A DNA stretch of 64,000 bases, from contig CM074697.1 in NCBI GenBank assembly GCA_037367355.1, positions 186,001 to 250,000 on the forward strand. Direction: 5' to 3'. The position numbers and the translations under genes were made by a program. Under the pieces are notes generated by a model. That model worked only from the letters and a program-made list of their open reading frames with translations, was not told the DNA's origin and ran no database searches. Numbering within the stretch: position 1 is the stretch's first letter; each line of letters starts with the position of its first letter. This DNA is from Neoscytalidium dimidiatum (Eukaryota; Ascomycota; Dothideomycetes; Botryosphaeriales; Botryosphaeriaceae). Below are positions 21,108 to 31,080 of the stretch, piece by piece.

Positions 21108-22894
21108 TTACAGCTTCGCCATCTTTCCCATCTCTTTATCCCATGCCTGCCTCGCCTCATCCTCCGCGTCGTGACCATACAGCCATATCTGCGTCATTGG
21201 ATCGCTTAACCCATTCGGACTCTGCAGATAATGTTTCTGCTCAGCTTCTGCCCGCATTGCCTCGTCGCGCGCCCGCTGTTCTGGCCCATCGCGGAAGTGG
21301 AAGATGCGCCCGTTGACAAAGCTAGCCTGCTGCACTTGCGCCGTTCGTGGTATACGAAGCTGCTCGAATATGCGAAGCGCCGATGAGAGTTGCTCGCGGC
21401 TTGAGATCGACGACAGAAGCGTGGCAAGGCTCGCGCTGTCCTCAACAGCCTGTGCAGCCCCTGATGCACTCGTGGGTAAGCAATGAGCGGAGCCTCCTGT
21501 AGGTCGATGCATACCTTGCGACATGAATGGCAACATGGCGTGTGCCGCATCTCCAAGGATCACCACCTTGTCCGATTCGGAGACCCAGCGATCGAGCGCC
21601 TGCCCAGCCATCATCGGCCACTTGAGCGTCCGATCAATCATGCTGATAAGTTTAGTTACCCTGACTCTGGTTAACAGATGCATTACTCGCACGGTTTGCC
21701 GACTGCCGACCTATGATCCCATCCTTCGAACTGCCGCCTCATGTCTTCCAATGCAGTCTCTTGTTTCCATGTCTTGGGATCCGATGGCTCAGGGTGGATG
21801 AGTACCACGTTGACTGCATCTCCGCCGGCAATTGTATACGTGACCACATGGCGCGCATCCCCAAGCCTCGAATGCACGTCAGCTCGGCAGCTACCATCTC
21901 CGCTCAGGATACTCACCATCCGTTCTGAATGTAGCTGTCCAGCATCCACGCCGTATCCGGATCCGCCCTGATCCTCTCCGCCGGAATCGTCGCCCTATAC
22001 GCAGCCAACCCCGTCAAAACCGGCGGGCGATCCCTCTCCCCGAGCACCGCCTTCCTGCCTTCGGAATGGATACCTGCATGTACGCCCGAGCCGTCAGCCC
22101 GCATATGCCGTACGACCCCAGAACACCCACCCTCAACCACACCCTACCTACCATCGGCCGCGACCACCAAATCCCCGCCCTCCTCCTCCCACCGCCCCCC
22201 CTCACCCCTCCACCGCACGACCCCCGTGCCGCCATCCACCTCCTCGACCCTGACCCCGAACCTGACCTCGACCCCGACCTCCCTCGCCCTCTCGAACAGC
22301 GCCCGCTGGTAGTCCGCCCGATGCACGACCCAGTACGGCGCCGCGAAGACCTCCTCCATCTCGGGCATCAGCTTCGCGCGCCCCACGACGCGCGAGTCCT
22401 CCCACCGCCTGAAGACGCTGGCGTCCGGCTCGACGACGTGGGGCGCGAGGAAGGGCCGCAGCCCCCACCGCGCCAGCAGCCGCGTCGCGTTCGGCGGGAT
22501 CTGCACGCCCGCCCCGATCTCGCTGAGCGTCGGCGACTGCTCGAGGATCGTGACCGCGTGCCCGCCGCGCAGGCGCAGGGCGAGCGCGGCGCTGAGCCCG
22601 CCGATGCCTGCGCCGATGACGAGGATGGAGAGGCGGTGGGGGGCGTGGGTTGGTGGCGAGGAGGAGGAGGAGGCTTCAGGTGGCGTGGGGTGGAGGGCGC
22701 GGAGAAATTCGAGGGTGCGGGTTGGGTAGGTTATTGTCTGGACTGACGTATTAGTCTCTTCTAGTTGGGGTGTTAGAGAGTGTGGGTGGTTTGGTGGGAA
22801 CGCGTACGAGCGGCCCGTCGTGCAGGATGTGGCTCGCGCTGTCGACGAGGCCGGCATTGGTTTTGTGCCGGAAGGAGCTTTTGGGTGCTGCCAT
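21108..22894 (-). CDS. FAD-dependent aromatic monooxygenase (salicylate-hydroxylase type) ending in AKL
   Basis: Six exons: 22894-22808, 22737-22152, 22073-21917, 21866-21711, 21660-21515, 21460-21108, giving 494 aa, all in phase. Motifs of class A flavoprotein hydroxylases are in order: dinucleotide motif VIGAGIGGLSAALAL with GAGVQIPPN, the DG motif GDLVVAADGIHS (split by intron 2), WLGDARHVVTY, and the GD motif VILGDAAHAMLPFMSQGAAQ (joined across intron 5). Family knowledge: NAD(P)H-dependent hydroxylation of aromatic acids such as salicylate or 3-hydroxybenzoate; the substrate here is unknown. The C-terminus is GKMAKL; AKL is a known variant of the PTS1 signal, so peroxisomal import is plausible. 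The N-terminal 60 residues before the FAD motif are unusually long and Ser/Pro-rich. Confidence 0.9.
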
Positions 22895-23775
22895 CGTTGA
22901 CGGGGAGGAAAGCAAGAATGGAGACTGTGGGGAGCTGTGGAACTTGAGAAAGGGTGAAGGTATCAAGGAGAGCCGACACGCCTGAACTATGCGGGGAGAG
23001 ACCAACTCATGTGGTGGCTCTCCCCCTCAGCCGACGATCCGACGCACGCAGATAATCGGCTCGGCCATTTGTAGGATGACCTGCATCAAGCAATAAGCAA
23101 GCGCAGCTGCTGCGTTCGATGATCTCATCGGCAGTGCTTTAGCGCTGCGTTCGGCTGGCGAATCTGGCTTACGCCGTCCCCCCCATGTCCCTATCGTTTT
23201 CCCGCAGGACCCCACATTTTTGATCCCCTGCTTGTGGCGCTAGGAACTTGGGGGTCACAGGATTGTTTGCGAATGAGAGTATTCCGAGCCGGACGGGGTA
23301 AAGTCGATAAAGCTTGTTTGCACATGGAGTCGCTTGCGCACAGAAGAATTACTCGATCGGTGTTTTCGAGGAAAGAAGAATGAGTTGGTCGAGTTTTGCG
23401 AGTTATGCTTATGCTGCTCGCGAGGGCCGAAAGGAAAGAAGAGGGGTATAAAAGAGGACTCAAGTGGTGCTGCTTGTAGTCTTGCTGGGTGAATATAGAA
23501 TAATGCGTTGTCTCGTAGAGAACTGCTCGGGGGAAGGATATCTTCGCTCTATTCTATTCTACAGTGAGCAAGGGAAACGAACGCTAACGATGACATGCTT
23601 CAATCTTGATATACCGCTCTGCCGCTCTAACAGATCTAAAACAGGCATCTAAAATAGACGAACCAGGAAGGGGAAAAAAAAAAACAACAACAACAACATA
23701 AAGCAAAAGGAAAAAGACAGAATAAAAACCACAACCTCTCCAAAGAAATGGCCCTCCTCCCCCCAAGACCCGAAC
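22895..23775. other. Intergenic upstream of monooxygenase
   Basis: No supported gene. A TATAAAAG box lies at about 23447-23454 on the plus strand, but only a 50-60 codon frame of no family follows it. An A-rich run and AAC repeats (23670-23700) lie 3' of the GNAT gene. Confidence 0.5.
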
Positions 23776-24366
23776 CTACAGCTCCTTGACGAGGATCCAG
23801 TCCGTCTGCACGACGGACCCGACCACGAAGTCGTGCGCGCCCACCCTCCCGTACCCCCACCGCGCGTACGCCCGCTGCGCGACGGCGTTCTCCTCCCACA
23901 CGCCCAGCCACACGTGCCGGAACCCTTGCTCGCGCGCCACCTGCTCCAGCCGGCGCGCCAGCGCGCCGCCGACCCCCCGCCCGTGCGCGTCCGTGTGCAC
24001 GTACAGCCGCTGCAGCTCGACCGCGGCCTCGAGGTGCGCGACGCACGGCTCGCCGGTGCCGCGCGTGAGGTACGCGAAGCCGAGGAGGCGGGCGCGGGAC
24101 GACGGGGCGTCGTCGTCGTCGTGGTCGTCGTCGTCGACGGCGACGATGATGGTTTTCGAGGCGTCGGCCAGGTCCGACTTGATGGCCGAGAGGCTGTAGT
24201 CCTGCGCCAGGTAGGCGTCGAGCTCGTGCGGCTCCACTGAGTGCCCGAAGGTCGCGGTGAAGACGTGTGCGCCGAGCTGGGCGATGGCTTCGGCGTCGGA
24301 GGGGACGGCGGGCCGGATTGTTACCGGGGATTTGGTGGTGGTGGTGGTTTGGTTCTGTTCCCCCAT
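23776..24366 (-). CDS. GNAT-family N-acetyltransferase
   Basis: 196 aa, single exon. Begins with VTIRPAVPSDAEAIAQLG, the first GNAT strand and helix. The acetyl-CoA-binding motif A is LQRLYVHTDAHGRGVGGALA (compare R-x-x-G-x-G/A), followed by ARRLEQVAREQG, then HVWLGVWEENAVAQRAYARW (motif B, 'N..A...Y...G'), ending WILVKEL. Family knowledge: transfers acetyl from acetyl-CoA to an amine; this spacing is common in RimI/diamine-acetyltransferase-like enzymes, but the substrate is not predictable. An acidic insertion (DDDDHDDDDA) lies before strand 4 and comes from a GTC/GTCGTC triplet run. No targeting signal is seen. Confidence 0.9.
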   Translation of the reverse strand: MGEQNQTTTTTKSPVTIRPAVPSDAEAIAQLGAHVFTATFGHSVEPHELDAYLAQDYSLSAIKSDLADASKTIIVAVDDDDHDDDDAPSSRARLLGFAYLTRGTGEPCVAHLEAAVELQRLYVHTDAHGRGVGGALARRLEQVAREQGFRHVWLGVWEENAVAQRAYARWGYGRVGAHDFVVGSVVQTDWILVKEL

Positions 24367-25953
24367 GGTAGGAAGATGTGGTGGTTTCGTCGAATGAGGG
24401 AGTGGAGTTAAGGTTTCGGATGGAGAGGCCAGATTATTGAAAGTTTGAGTGAGAGCGCGGTCAAACTATGAGAGGGTGCCTGGAAACAGTTTTATAGGAA
24501 GATCAACTGGATTGACAGGTTGCGTAGGGCGTGGCTGTTTATCATAGACAGGGTTTTGTAAATACGCTAGGCTTTTTAGTAGTCGATGGTTTTGCTGCGT
24601 TTGGTTCAGTGGATATTGTTCGACATGCAAGGGTCCATCAGCGGCTCAAATGATTACATAGGGCGTAGGACGCACCGTATTTTGGTGATGACTCCGCGGA
24701 TCAGGCATCTGGCGAATCCATCTCTGAGAGGCAATTGGACTGTTTGAACAAAGGTACTCTGTGCTTCATGTACGACGGCTTGAAAAGTCGAATATCGGCG
24801 GGGATTGAAACGCCGACTCGGCCGACTGAAGGCCTACCGCCCTCAATCGCGTCATGAAAGAGTCCAGTTTTTGCTGCTGCTCTAAAAGAAAAGTCCAGGA
24901 AACCCTGGTTACGTAAAGGCGACTACGCAAAACGCAGGTCGCCGCGACTTTCCGCATCCGGAGAGGCCTACGCCCTATGGATGTAGTCTGGCCTTGGCGG
25001 CTGCAAAACGCAACGAAAAGGCCTGGAATTTAGCTAGATGTCTGGCAGCGGCTTGATTATTCTTGAACATTCTATACTAATAGGTATTCAGCCACAACGC
25101 CATGGCGCGCAACAGTCTCGCCGACGGAGATATCTCGACCGTGGTGCAGACCGCTGTTGGGGTGGCGTTTATTAGCAAAGTTCTGAACAGCAGAACGCAG
25201 TGTCGATACATACAGCGAAGTTCCTATTATAAAGGAGTTGGATTCCATAGCGGAGTATTTACAAGCAATCGGAACTAGCGAAGCTAAATTTTCTCGATAC
25301 AACGGATTAGGTCATGAGAGCTTTTTAGAAGAGAGTACGTAGTTGTGGAAGATAGTACTGGGCTCCTTCTCATGTGAATGCATACTGACTGTCTATGAAA
25401 GGGGACTCAGAGTAAACAGGATAATACTTTTAAACTGGCTTGGATGGTATTGACCCGATGGCCGCCAAGCGTGCTTAACGGCGGTCAGAGCGGACACATG
25501 GCGGGCGGAGTATTTAGCGAGACGGACGCGTGGCAGAGCGCGGAGCTTATGACGGCCGGAGCCAATCAGAAATAGGCCGTTTACATTCGCCTCCGTGGAG
25601 ATGCTTATCATTCCGTGGCCCGTATTCGGCCATTGTCCCTCAGAGCTGCATGCCAATACCAGCTCCCCGCCACGATGTCTGGTTTACCTACGTTAGCGGG
25701 CCCCGCCATTGACGCCCGCATACTCCTTCTGGCAGCTGGATCCGAGATGGTCGCGCCCTGCTAGCGTGACTAATAGCCACTGCACAACTCTCCGTCACCC
25801 AGATGGACAGTCACGTCGCGCAATGAAATCGCCCGTCTACAAATCTCCAAGACTGCGCCCTCAACAGCTACGTTTTCCGAACTACGACCCTCCAAAGCCA
25901 GGCCCTCTGCAACAGTGCTCTCCACGCGCTGAAAGGTCACGTCGCCACCAAAA
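24367..25953. other. Intergenic between divergent GNAT and FMN-binding genes
   Basis: About 1.6 kb containing the shared upstream region. A 13-bp perfect inverted repeat bounds a 323-bp segment (24657-24979), listed separately. The plus-strand frame at 25709-26182 overlaps the FMN gene in a different phase and is a shadow. No other coding signal. Confidence 0.55.
24657..24979. repeat. Segment bounded by a 13-bp inverted repeat, possible MITE
   Basis: CATAGGGCGTAGG at 24657-24669 and its exact complement CCTACGCCCTATG at 24967-24979. The arms do not extend further and no clear target-site duplication is visible, so a miniature transposon is only one explanation. GCGTAGGGCGT occurs again at about 24525. 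Confidence 0.35.
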
Positions 25954-26709
25954 ATGTATCTCCGCGCCGTCCACGCGGAGCAACACATCCCCACCCTCCG
26001 CGCCTTCATCCGCGCGAACCCCCTCGGCATCTTCACCACCGCCATCGACTCGCCCAACTTCCACTTCCTCCAATCCAGCCACGTCCCCTTCATCCTCGAC
26101 GTGCAAGACGAGTCCAGCGAGACCGAGCTCGGCGTGCTCCGCGCGCACATGGCGCGGGCCAACCCGCAAGCCAAAGCGCTGATCGAGGCCGCCAAAGCGG
26201 TCGCCGGCGACGACGAGGAGGCGACGTCGCAGCCGCAGACGCTCGCGCAGGACGTCATGGTCCTGTTCAACGGGCCCGCGCACCACTACGTCACGCCCAA
26301 GTTCTACACCGAGACGAAGCCGGCGACGGGCAAGGTCGTGCCCACCTGGAACTACTCGGCCGTCCAGTGCTACGGCAAGCTCACCGTCTACCACGGCGCC
26401 AAGGACCCCGCCTCCGTCGCCTTCCTGGGCAAGCAGATCGCCGAGCTGTCGCAGCACGCCGAGACGAGCATCATGGGCTACGAGAAGCCGTGGACAGTGG
26501 ACGACGCGCCCGCCAACTACATCGACCTGCTGAAGAAGGCCATCATTGGGATCGAGATCAGGATCACGGATTTGGGCGGCAAATGGAAGATGAGCCAGGA
26601 GATGGGCGAGGGCGACCGGCTGGGCGTGGCGAATGGGTTCGAGCAGCTGGGTACGGACGAGGGGAAGGAGATCGCGAAGACGGTGCGGCAGAGGGGGAAG
26701 CTGGAGTAA
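25954..26709 (+). CDS. PaiB-like FMN-binding split-barrel protein
   Basis: 251 aa, single exon. It has the PAI-2/PaiB arrangement: start MYLRAVHAEQHIPTLRAFIR, then NPLGIFTTAI, FLQSSHVPFILD, LRAHMARANPQ, LVLF-type strand VMVLFNGPAHHYVTPKFY and VPTWNYSAVQCYGKLTV, which are the conserved FMN-barrel segments, and the C-terminal TDLGGKWKMSQ. Family knowledge: bacterial PaiB was named as a transcriptional regulator in Bacillus; the fungal proteins are FMN- or heme-binding flavoproteins of uncertain function, so 'regulator' should not be carried over. Length matches the family (about 210-260 aa). An acidic insert (AGDDEEATSQPQ) is lineage-specific. Confidence 0.88.
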   Translation: MYLRAVHAEQHIPTLRAFIRANPLGIFTTAIDSPNFHFLQSSHVPFILDVQDESSETELGVLRAHMARANPQAKALIEAAKAVAGDDEEATSQPQTLAQDVMVLFNGPAHHYVTPKFYTETKPATGKVVPTWNYSAVQCYGKLTVYHGAKDPASVAFLGKQIAELSQHAETSIMGYEKPWTVDDAPANYIDLLKKAIIGIEIRITDLGGKWKMSQEMGEGDRLGVANGFEQLGTDEGKEIAKTVRQRGKLE

Positions 26710-27232
26710 GACCGGAGTGGAGACTAACACGTGGGGAGAATGTAGATGCCGTATTTTTTCATGTCGTAATGATATCCTTTTTGAGCAACGAATTTCGAAG
26801 ACTCATCCACCAGCTAGGGCGTTTGGATGGTGTGGGGAAACGGACATGCTCGTTTCCCGGGCTATTCGGGCATTACGATGGGTTTGTAGGTTTAGCCCTG
26901 TGCCACGCGTGTTGCTCATGTTCTTGCCTTTTTCTTTTCCCCCACTCATAACGCCCATCAAGTTCGAGGCCATGGAACTGAGTGATGATACACTCAACTA
27001 CTGCAGCGCGTCCGTAATGGAAGGGTCGGAATAGCCAATATGAACGGAGTCATTGAAATTGCTCGTAGCTGCATCATGGCTACTTTCGTCGAATTAAGCA
27101 AAGACTGACTCGATGCATAGGAGGGCCAAATGCAAGGCGAAGGAGGAAGAGACAAGTTGCGACGGCGAAGCATGGACTGAACGGCAATGGGGTATCATGA
27201 TTGAGAACTACAGTAGGGCAGCAAACCTCCAT
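26710..27232. other. Intergenic, converging 3' ends
   Basis: The FMN-binding and NOG2 genes converge here. Nothing beyond likely 3' untranslated sequence is seen. Confidence 0.6.
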
Positions 27233-29387
27233 CTATGTCTTTCTCTTCTTCTTCTTTGCATCTGCTAATGCTTCGGATATTTGTGCGAGCTGGGCCTCAA
27301 CAGCCTCGTCGTCATCATCGTCATCCGATTCTTCAGCGACTAGAGTCTCGGCATCGCCCTCTTCCGACGCGTCATCCGAGCCCTCGTCGTCGAAGCCCTC
27401 GAATTCGGAGTCATCTTCACTGTCATCCTCTGGCTCTTGGACCTCGCCACCAGCTTCCGACTTGGCTTCCTCGTCCCGCTTCCTCTTTCGCGGCATTTCG
27501 CCAAGTCGTCCTTCCCGGCCTTCGGGGTTGGCAGCCTTGTCATCTTCGATATCTGGAAGAGGAGTATACCAAGGAATCTTGCCACGGAGAAAGTCCGTAA
27601 GCACCATCTTAGCAACACCGTCAAGATCAGCCTCACCGCCCTTCAGCAACCTTCCACCCTTTCGGGCAAGTTGATCCAAAAAGTCGACGGGATCTTTGTA
27701 GTCCTTGATTTCGTACGTCCGCAGAACGTGTTGCTTTTTGCATTTCCCTAAAGCAGCGGCCACGTACTGCTCGGGATGTTCGGTCTTCTCGATACGAACA
27801 ACGCCACGGAGCAGCAGATCGGCGTCGGTATCATTGCCATTCGGAGGGACAATTCCGGGACAGTCGATCAAATAGATTCTCTTCATGAGTGTGACGTATT
27901 GCCAGACCTTAGTCTCACCAGGAATGGGAGCGGTCATGCAGACCTTCTTCTTCCTCAAGGTGTTGATGATTGAGGATTTGCCGGTGTTGGGGTAGCCAAT
28001 GAGACCGCAAGAGATTTGCTTGCGATCGGAGTGCAAGGCGGAGAATTGCCGGAGAAGGGAAATCAATGAGCCTTTTCCAAAGCTGTTATTGATCGAGGCA
28101 TGGAAAGCGAGTGTAGGATAGTCTTTCGAAAGATAGCGGACCCAAGCAGCCTGATGATCAAGTCAGTTACTGACACCGTGGAGAAATGTAATTGTAGTGG
28201 AGGTATGTATGAAACGTAACTAAGAGGACCGCCATGGAGACCACTAGGCGTGGAGACGGCCCTCAACTCAGACGAATCATTCTCTGTCCCTTGCGGACGA
28301 ACTCCAAGACGGAGAACATCCAACTTCAGAGCCATAACGGCCAGAAGCGGCGGGACGAGCTTGGTCTCCCAAAGCTGTAACGGACTTCTTCCATAGAGTT
28401 TTGCAACGAATGCAGGAAGAAGCCCTGACTTAGCGATGGGAATGGAATGGACTGTGAAAAATAGAGACTGCTAAAAAAAGAGTACTTACAGCAACCTTCG
28501 TGGGCACTAAATCGCACTTGTTCAACACAAAAATCAAGTGCTTGTGCGGGGCCTCTTCTCTGATATACTTCTCCACGGATCGGCATCTTGTTCCCAAGGG
28601 GTCTCTAGCATCAAGAACGTGTATCACAACGTCAGATGAATCAATGACCTTGTATAGCTCATTCCAGATCCTCTTGCTCTGACCCTTAGAGAAAACAGCC
28701 TCACGGGCGAGTGAGGCGTTGCCCAAGTCGAAATCCTCCTCACCCTCAGCGCCCGCTCCGGAGTTTCCGCTAAGGAGGTGAGCTTGCTCTAGGCGGTCCA
28801 AGTAATCGTCATGAGACTTGACCGTCTCTCCGGCGAGGTCTTCAATGCTTGAAACGCCAATCTTGACTCTCTTCCGTTGTGCCTTGGGGCCAAAGGTATC
28901 ACTGAAAGGGGCTGTCTCAATGGCCATCTTCGCTTGATGTTGCTTGATGCCGTTTACTTTGTCCTGGCCGTCTCTGATCAGGGACATAGGCAGCTTATTC
29001 GACTTTAGCAGTACGGAGTATGGGTCCGATGCGCGCTCGGCCATGGCGGTGCGGAAGGCACTAAGAGATTCCTGGCTGATGACACGCGAGTTGGTGAACC
29101 ATTTCCTGTTCGGCTCGATACGAGCAGTCGGAATGTCCCTCGATTGGTAGGATGCGGCGTTTGTGATCTCGCCAGCGGCGTTCCTCTGCGGCTTGCCATC
29201 TTTGTACATGTTAAGCAGCTTCACTCTCTTGCCAGAGCTGTGGGCCGTGTCAGCATTGGCCGCGTACTTCCTTCATATGTCGCACGTACCGGTAGAAATT
29301 CTCGCCCTTGACCTTGACATTTCCCATGCCATCACCGGTCTTCCCCTGCCTCTCCTTCCTGTTTGCCTCTTTCTTTCCGGTACCCAT
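27233..29387 (-). CDS. nog2: Nucleolar GTP-binding protein 2 (large-subunit biogenesis GTPase)
   Basis: Exons 29387-29290, 29237-28490 and 28150-27233, 587 aa. The circularly permuted GTPase order is clear: VIHVLDARDPLGTRC and NKCDLVP (G4) come first, then GYPNTGKSS (G1, P-loop), IPGETKVWQ (G2) and DCPGIVPP (G3). The N-terminus has the NOG2-specific region (NVKVKGENFYRSGKRVKLLN, and RIEPNRKWFTNSRVI). The C-terminus is a long acidic tail ending in KKKKRKT. Family knowledge: NOG2/Nug2 is an essential nucleolar/nucleoplasmic GTPase that holds a place on the pre-60S particle before Nmd3 binds. The second intron is long (339 nt) and itself holds an open frame. The gene is divergent from an mS26-like gene, with a 318-bp intergenic space that probably serves both. 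Confidence 0.95.
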
Positions 29388-29705
29388 TGTGGCGGTAAGG
29401 CGCAACGACGCGCTCGAAGCAGTGGCTGCCTGAGAGAAAGAGAAACGAGTGGCTGCGCGGTAGGCGGACCACACGGAGCTTGCGGGAGCAAGTTCTCGGG
29501 GGTGTAGGAAAGGAAGAAAAAAAAGTGCGAAGTTGGTGGAGTAGATGGGGCGGTTGAGCGCGCTCGGGCACTCGATCTTTTTTTCGGAGCAGCAACGCCA
29601 AGATTTCGGCGCCAAGAAGTTTGCGCCCGAGGCTCTCCCGCGAAGCGTCTGCGAAAGTCAGTCTGGCGACGACACGGCCGACGACGCGCTCATCTGTCAT
29701 CAGCC
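29388..29705. promoter_or_regulatory. Bidirectional promoter region, NOG2 / mS26-like
   Basis: 318 bp between two divergent start codons. Both genes serve ribosome production (cytosolic pre-60S and mitochondrial 37S), so shared control is plausible. No specific factor site is asserted. Confidence 0.45.
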
Positions 29706-30629
29706 ATGCCTCCCTCGAATGCCCGGACGGTCTTGTCGTCCTCAATCCGGTGCCATGCCTGCGCCAATGCCTCCATAGCACGTCGCACCTTCGCCTCGTC
29801 GCCGGCGTCGCGCCAGGTCGGTCCCGAATCGCCCAAATATGTCGAGGTCCCAAAGCCGCCGCAGCAGACGGCGCCCTACACCCCAGTTGTGAAGGGTTCA
29901 CTTCCCGTTCCTCGCAATATCTTTGTCACTCGCAGCGAATGGAACAAACAGTCCGAGGAATTCATCAATGCTGCCACCCCGGAGCCGACCACGGTTGCCG
30001 ACCTGAGTGGGCCTCACGTAGAGCGCCTTGCATGGAAACAACGGTTGTCGGCATTGCGAAGAAGGAACTTGAGAGAGGGTGTGAGCTCTTTGTACAAGCG
30101 CAAGCAGAGGATGGACGAATACTTGGCCAAGCGTGGCGCACAACGTCAGGCCGAACAGAAACGCCTCATCAACCAGCCGCCGCGCGATGATGAAGTCTTC
30201 ACCAATCCCAGCGTCTCGAAAGTCATCCGTGACTTCCTCGATGGCGCCTACAACACCACACCAAAGAAAGATATTGCAACGAAGAGGAAGGCGCTTGAAG
30301 CTCGGGAAGCGGCAAAGTCGATGCAGAGAAAGGATGCTCTGCACACGCTCTACGTGCACGCCAGAGATTTTATCGTCACCGAAGATCAGCTTTCCAAGGT
30401 TATCGATGACACATTTGGCACCGACGACAATCTTCCAGGCTTCTCGCCAAGCAACCCTAGACAGGGTCGTAGCATCTGGGCGCGCGATGCGCCTCTGAAC
30501 ACGGCAGAGATGCTGGCCACGAATCAGGGCCGCAGCGCAGCGGCTACGGACAGGAACTTTGATACGGAACCTCTGACTAGGAGGCGGATTCAAAAGATCG
30601 CTGAGGAGCTCACTGGCGGCAAGATTTGA
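29706..30629 (+). CDS. Mitochondrial small-subunit ribosomal protein mS26 (Pet123-like)
   Basis: 307 aa, single exon. The first 40 residues form a mitochondrial-type presequence (Arg/Ala/Ser-rich, CHACANASIARRTFASSP). Then comes KGSLPVPRNIF, followed by a long, highly charged, coiled-coil-prone helix region (WKQRLSALRRRNLREGVSSL and KRKQRMDEYLAKRG), and a C-terminal region with VIRDFLDGAYNT. The combination of KG.LPVPRNIF with a basic helical body matches fungal Pet123/mS26 proteins of the 37S subunit. I recognise the family by pattern only; a different mitochondrial ribosome-associated protein cannot be ruled out. Divergent from NOG2. Confidence 0.7.
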   Translation: MPPSNARTVLSSSIRCHACANASIARRTFASSPASRQVGPESPKYVEVPKPPQQTAPYTPVVKGSLPVPRNIFVTRSEWNKQSEEFINAATPEPTTVADLSGPHVERLAWKQRLSALRRRNLREGVSSLYKRKQRMDEYLAKRGAQRQAEQKRLINQPPRDDEVFTNPSVSKVIRDFLDGAYNTTPKKDIATKRKALEAREAAKSMQRKDALHTLYVHARDFIVTEDQLSKVIDDTFGTDDNLPGFSPSNPRQGRSIWARDAPLNTAEMLATNQGRSAAATDRNFDTEPLTRRRIQKIAEELTGGKI

Positions 30630-31080
30630 GACTTGAACATTCAATGTGTGTAATATAGGTCGAGATCTCGTGCTAAAGATGATAAAACTAAATATGAGTT
30701 ATCATTGAAGTGGCTGGCCAAACCTTGTTCTGATGCTGATATATCTCTTCCTTTTTTTTCCTTTTGACGTATGATTTGGGCTTGTGAGCTCACTTGTGAG
30801 CCTTTCGCTAACTGCGTCACTTCCTCTTTCGTCACGAGGAGGTAGCCGAGTTAATAGGTCACTAATCTTCCTACGCACACTCGTCAGTCTTACGACGCCA
30901 AACACGCGTACGCAAGATTCAGGAAGCGCCATGATCAAGTGTAGCATGCGCTCCATCTTCTAAAACTGAAGCCTCCTCTTCGCCCCGTCCCTCACCACCC
31001 AACTCATTTCGGTAGCTACTTGGAACCGCTGTAGAGCGCAGACGGCCTCACATTCGCCGTCACACCAATCACTTTTTTTC
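30630..31080. other. Intergenic
   Basis: No gene seen. A 9-T run lies at 30752-30760; otherwise ordinary mixed sequence. Confidence 0.6.
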
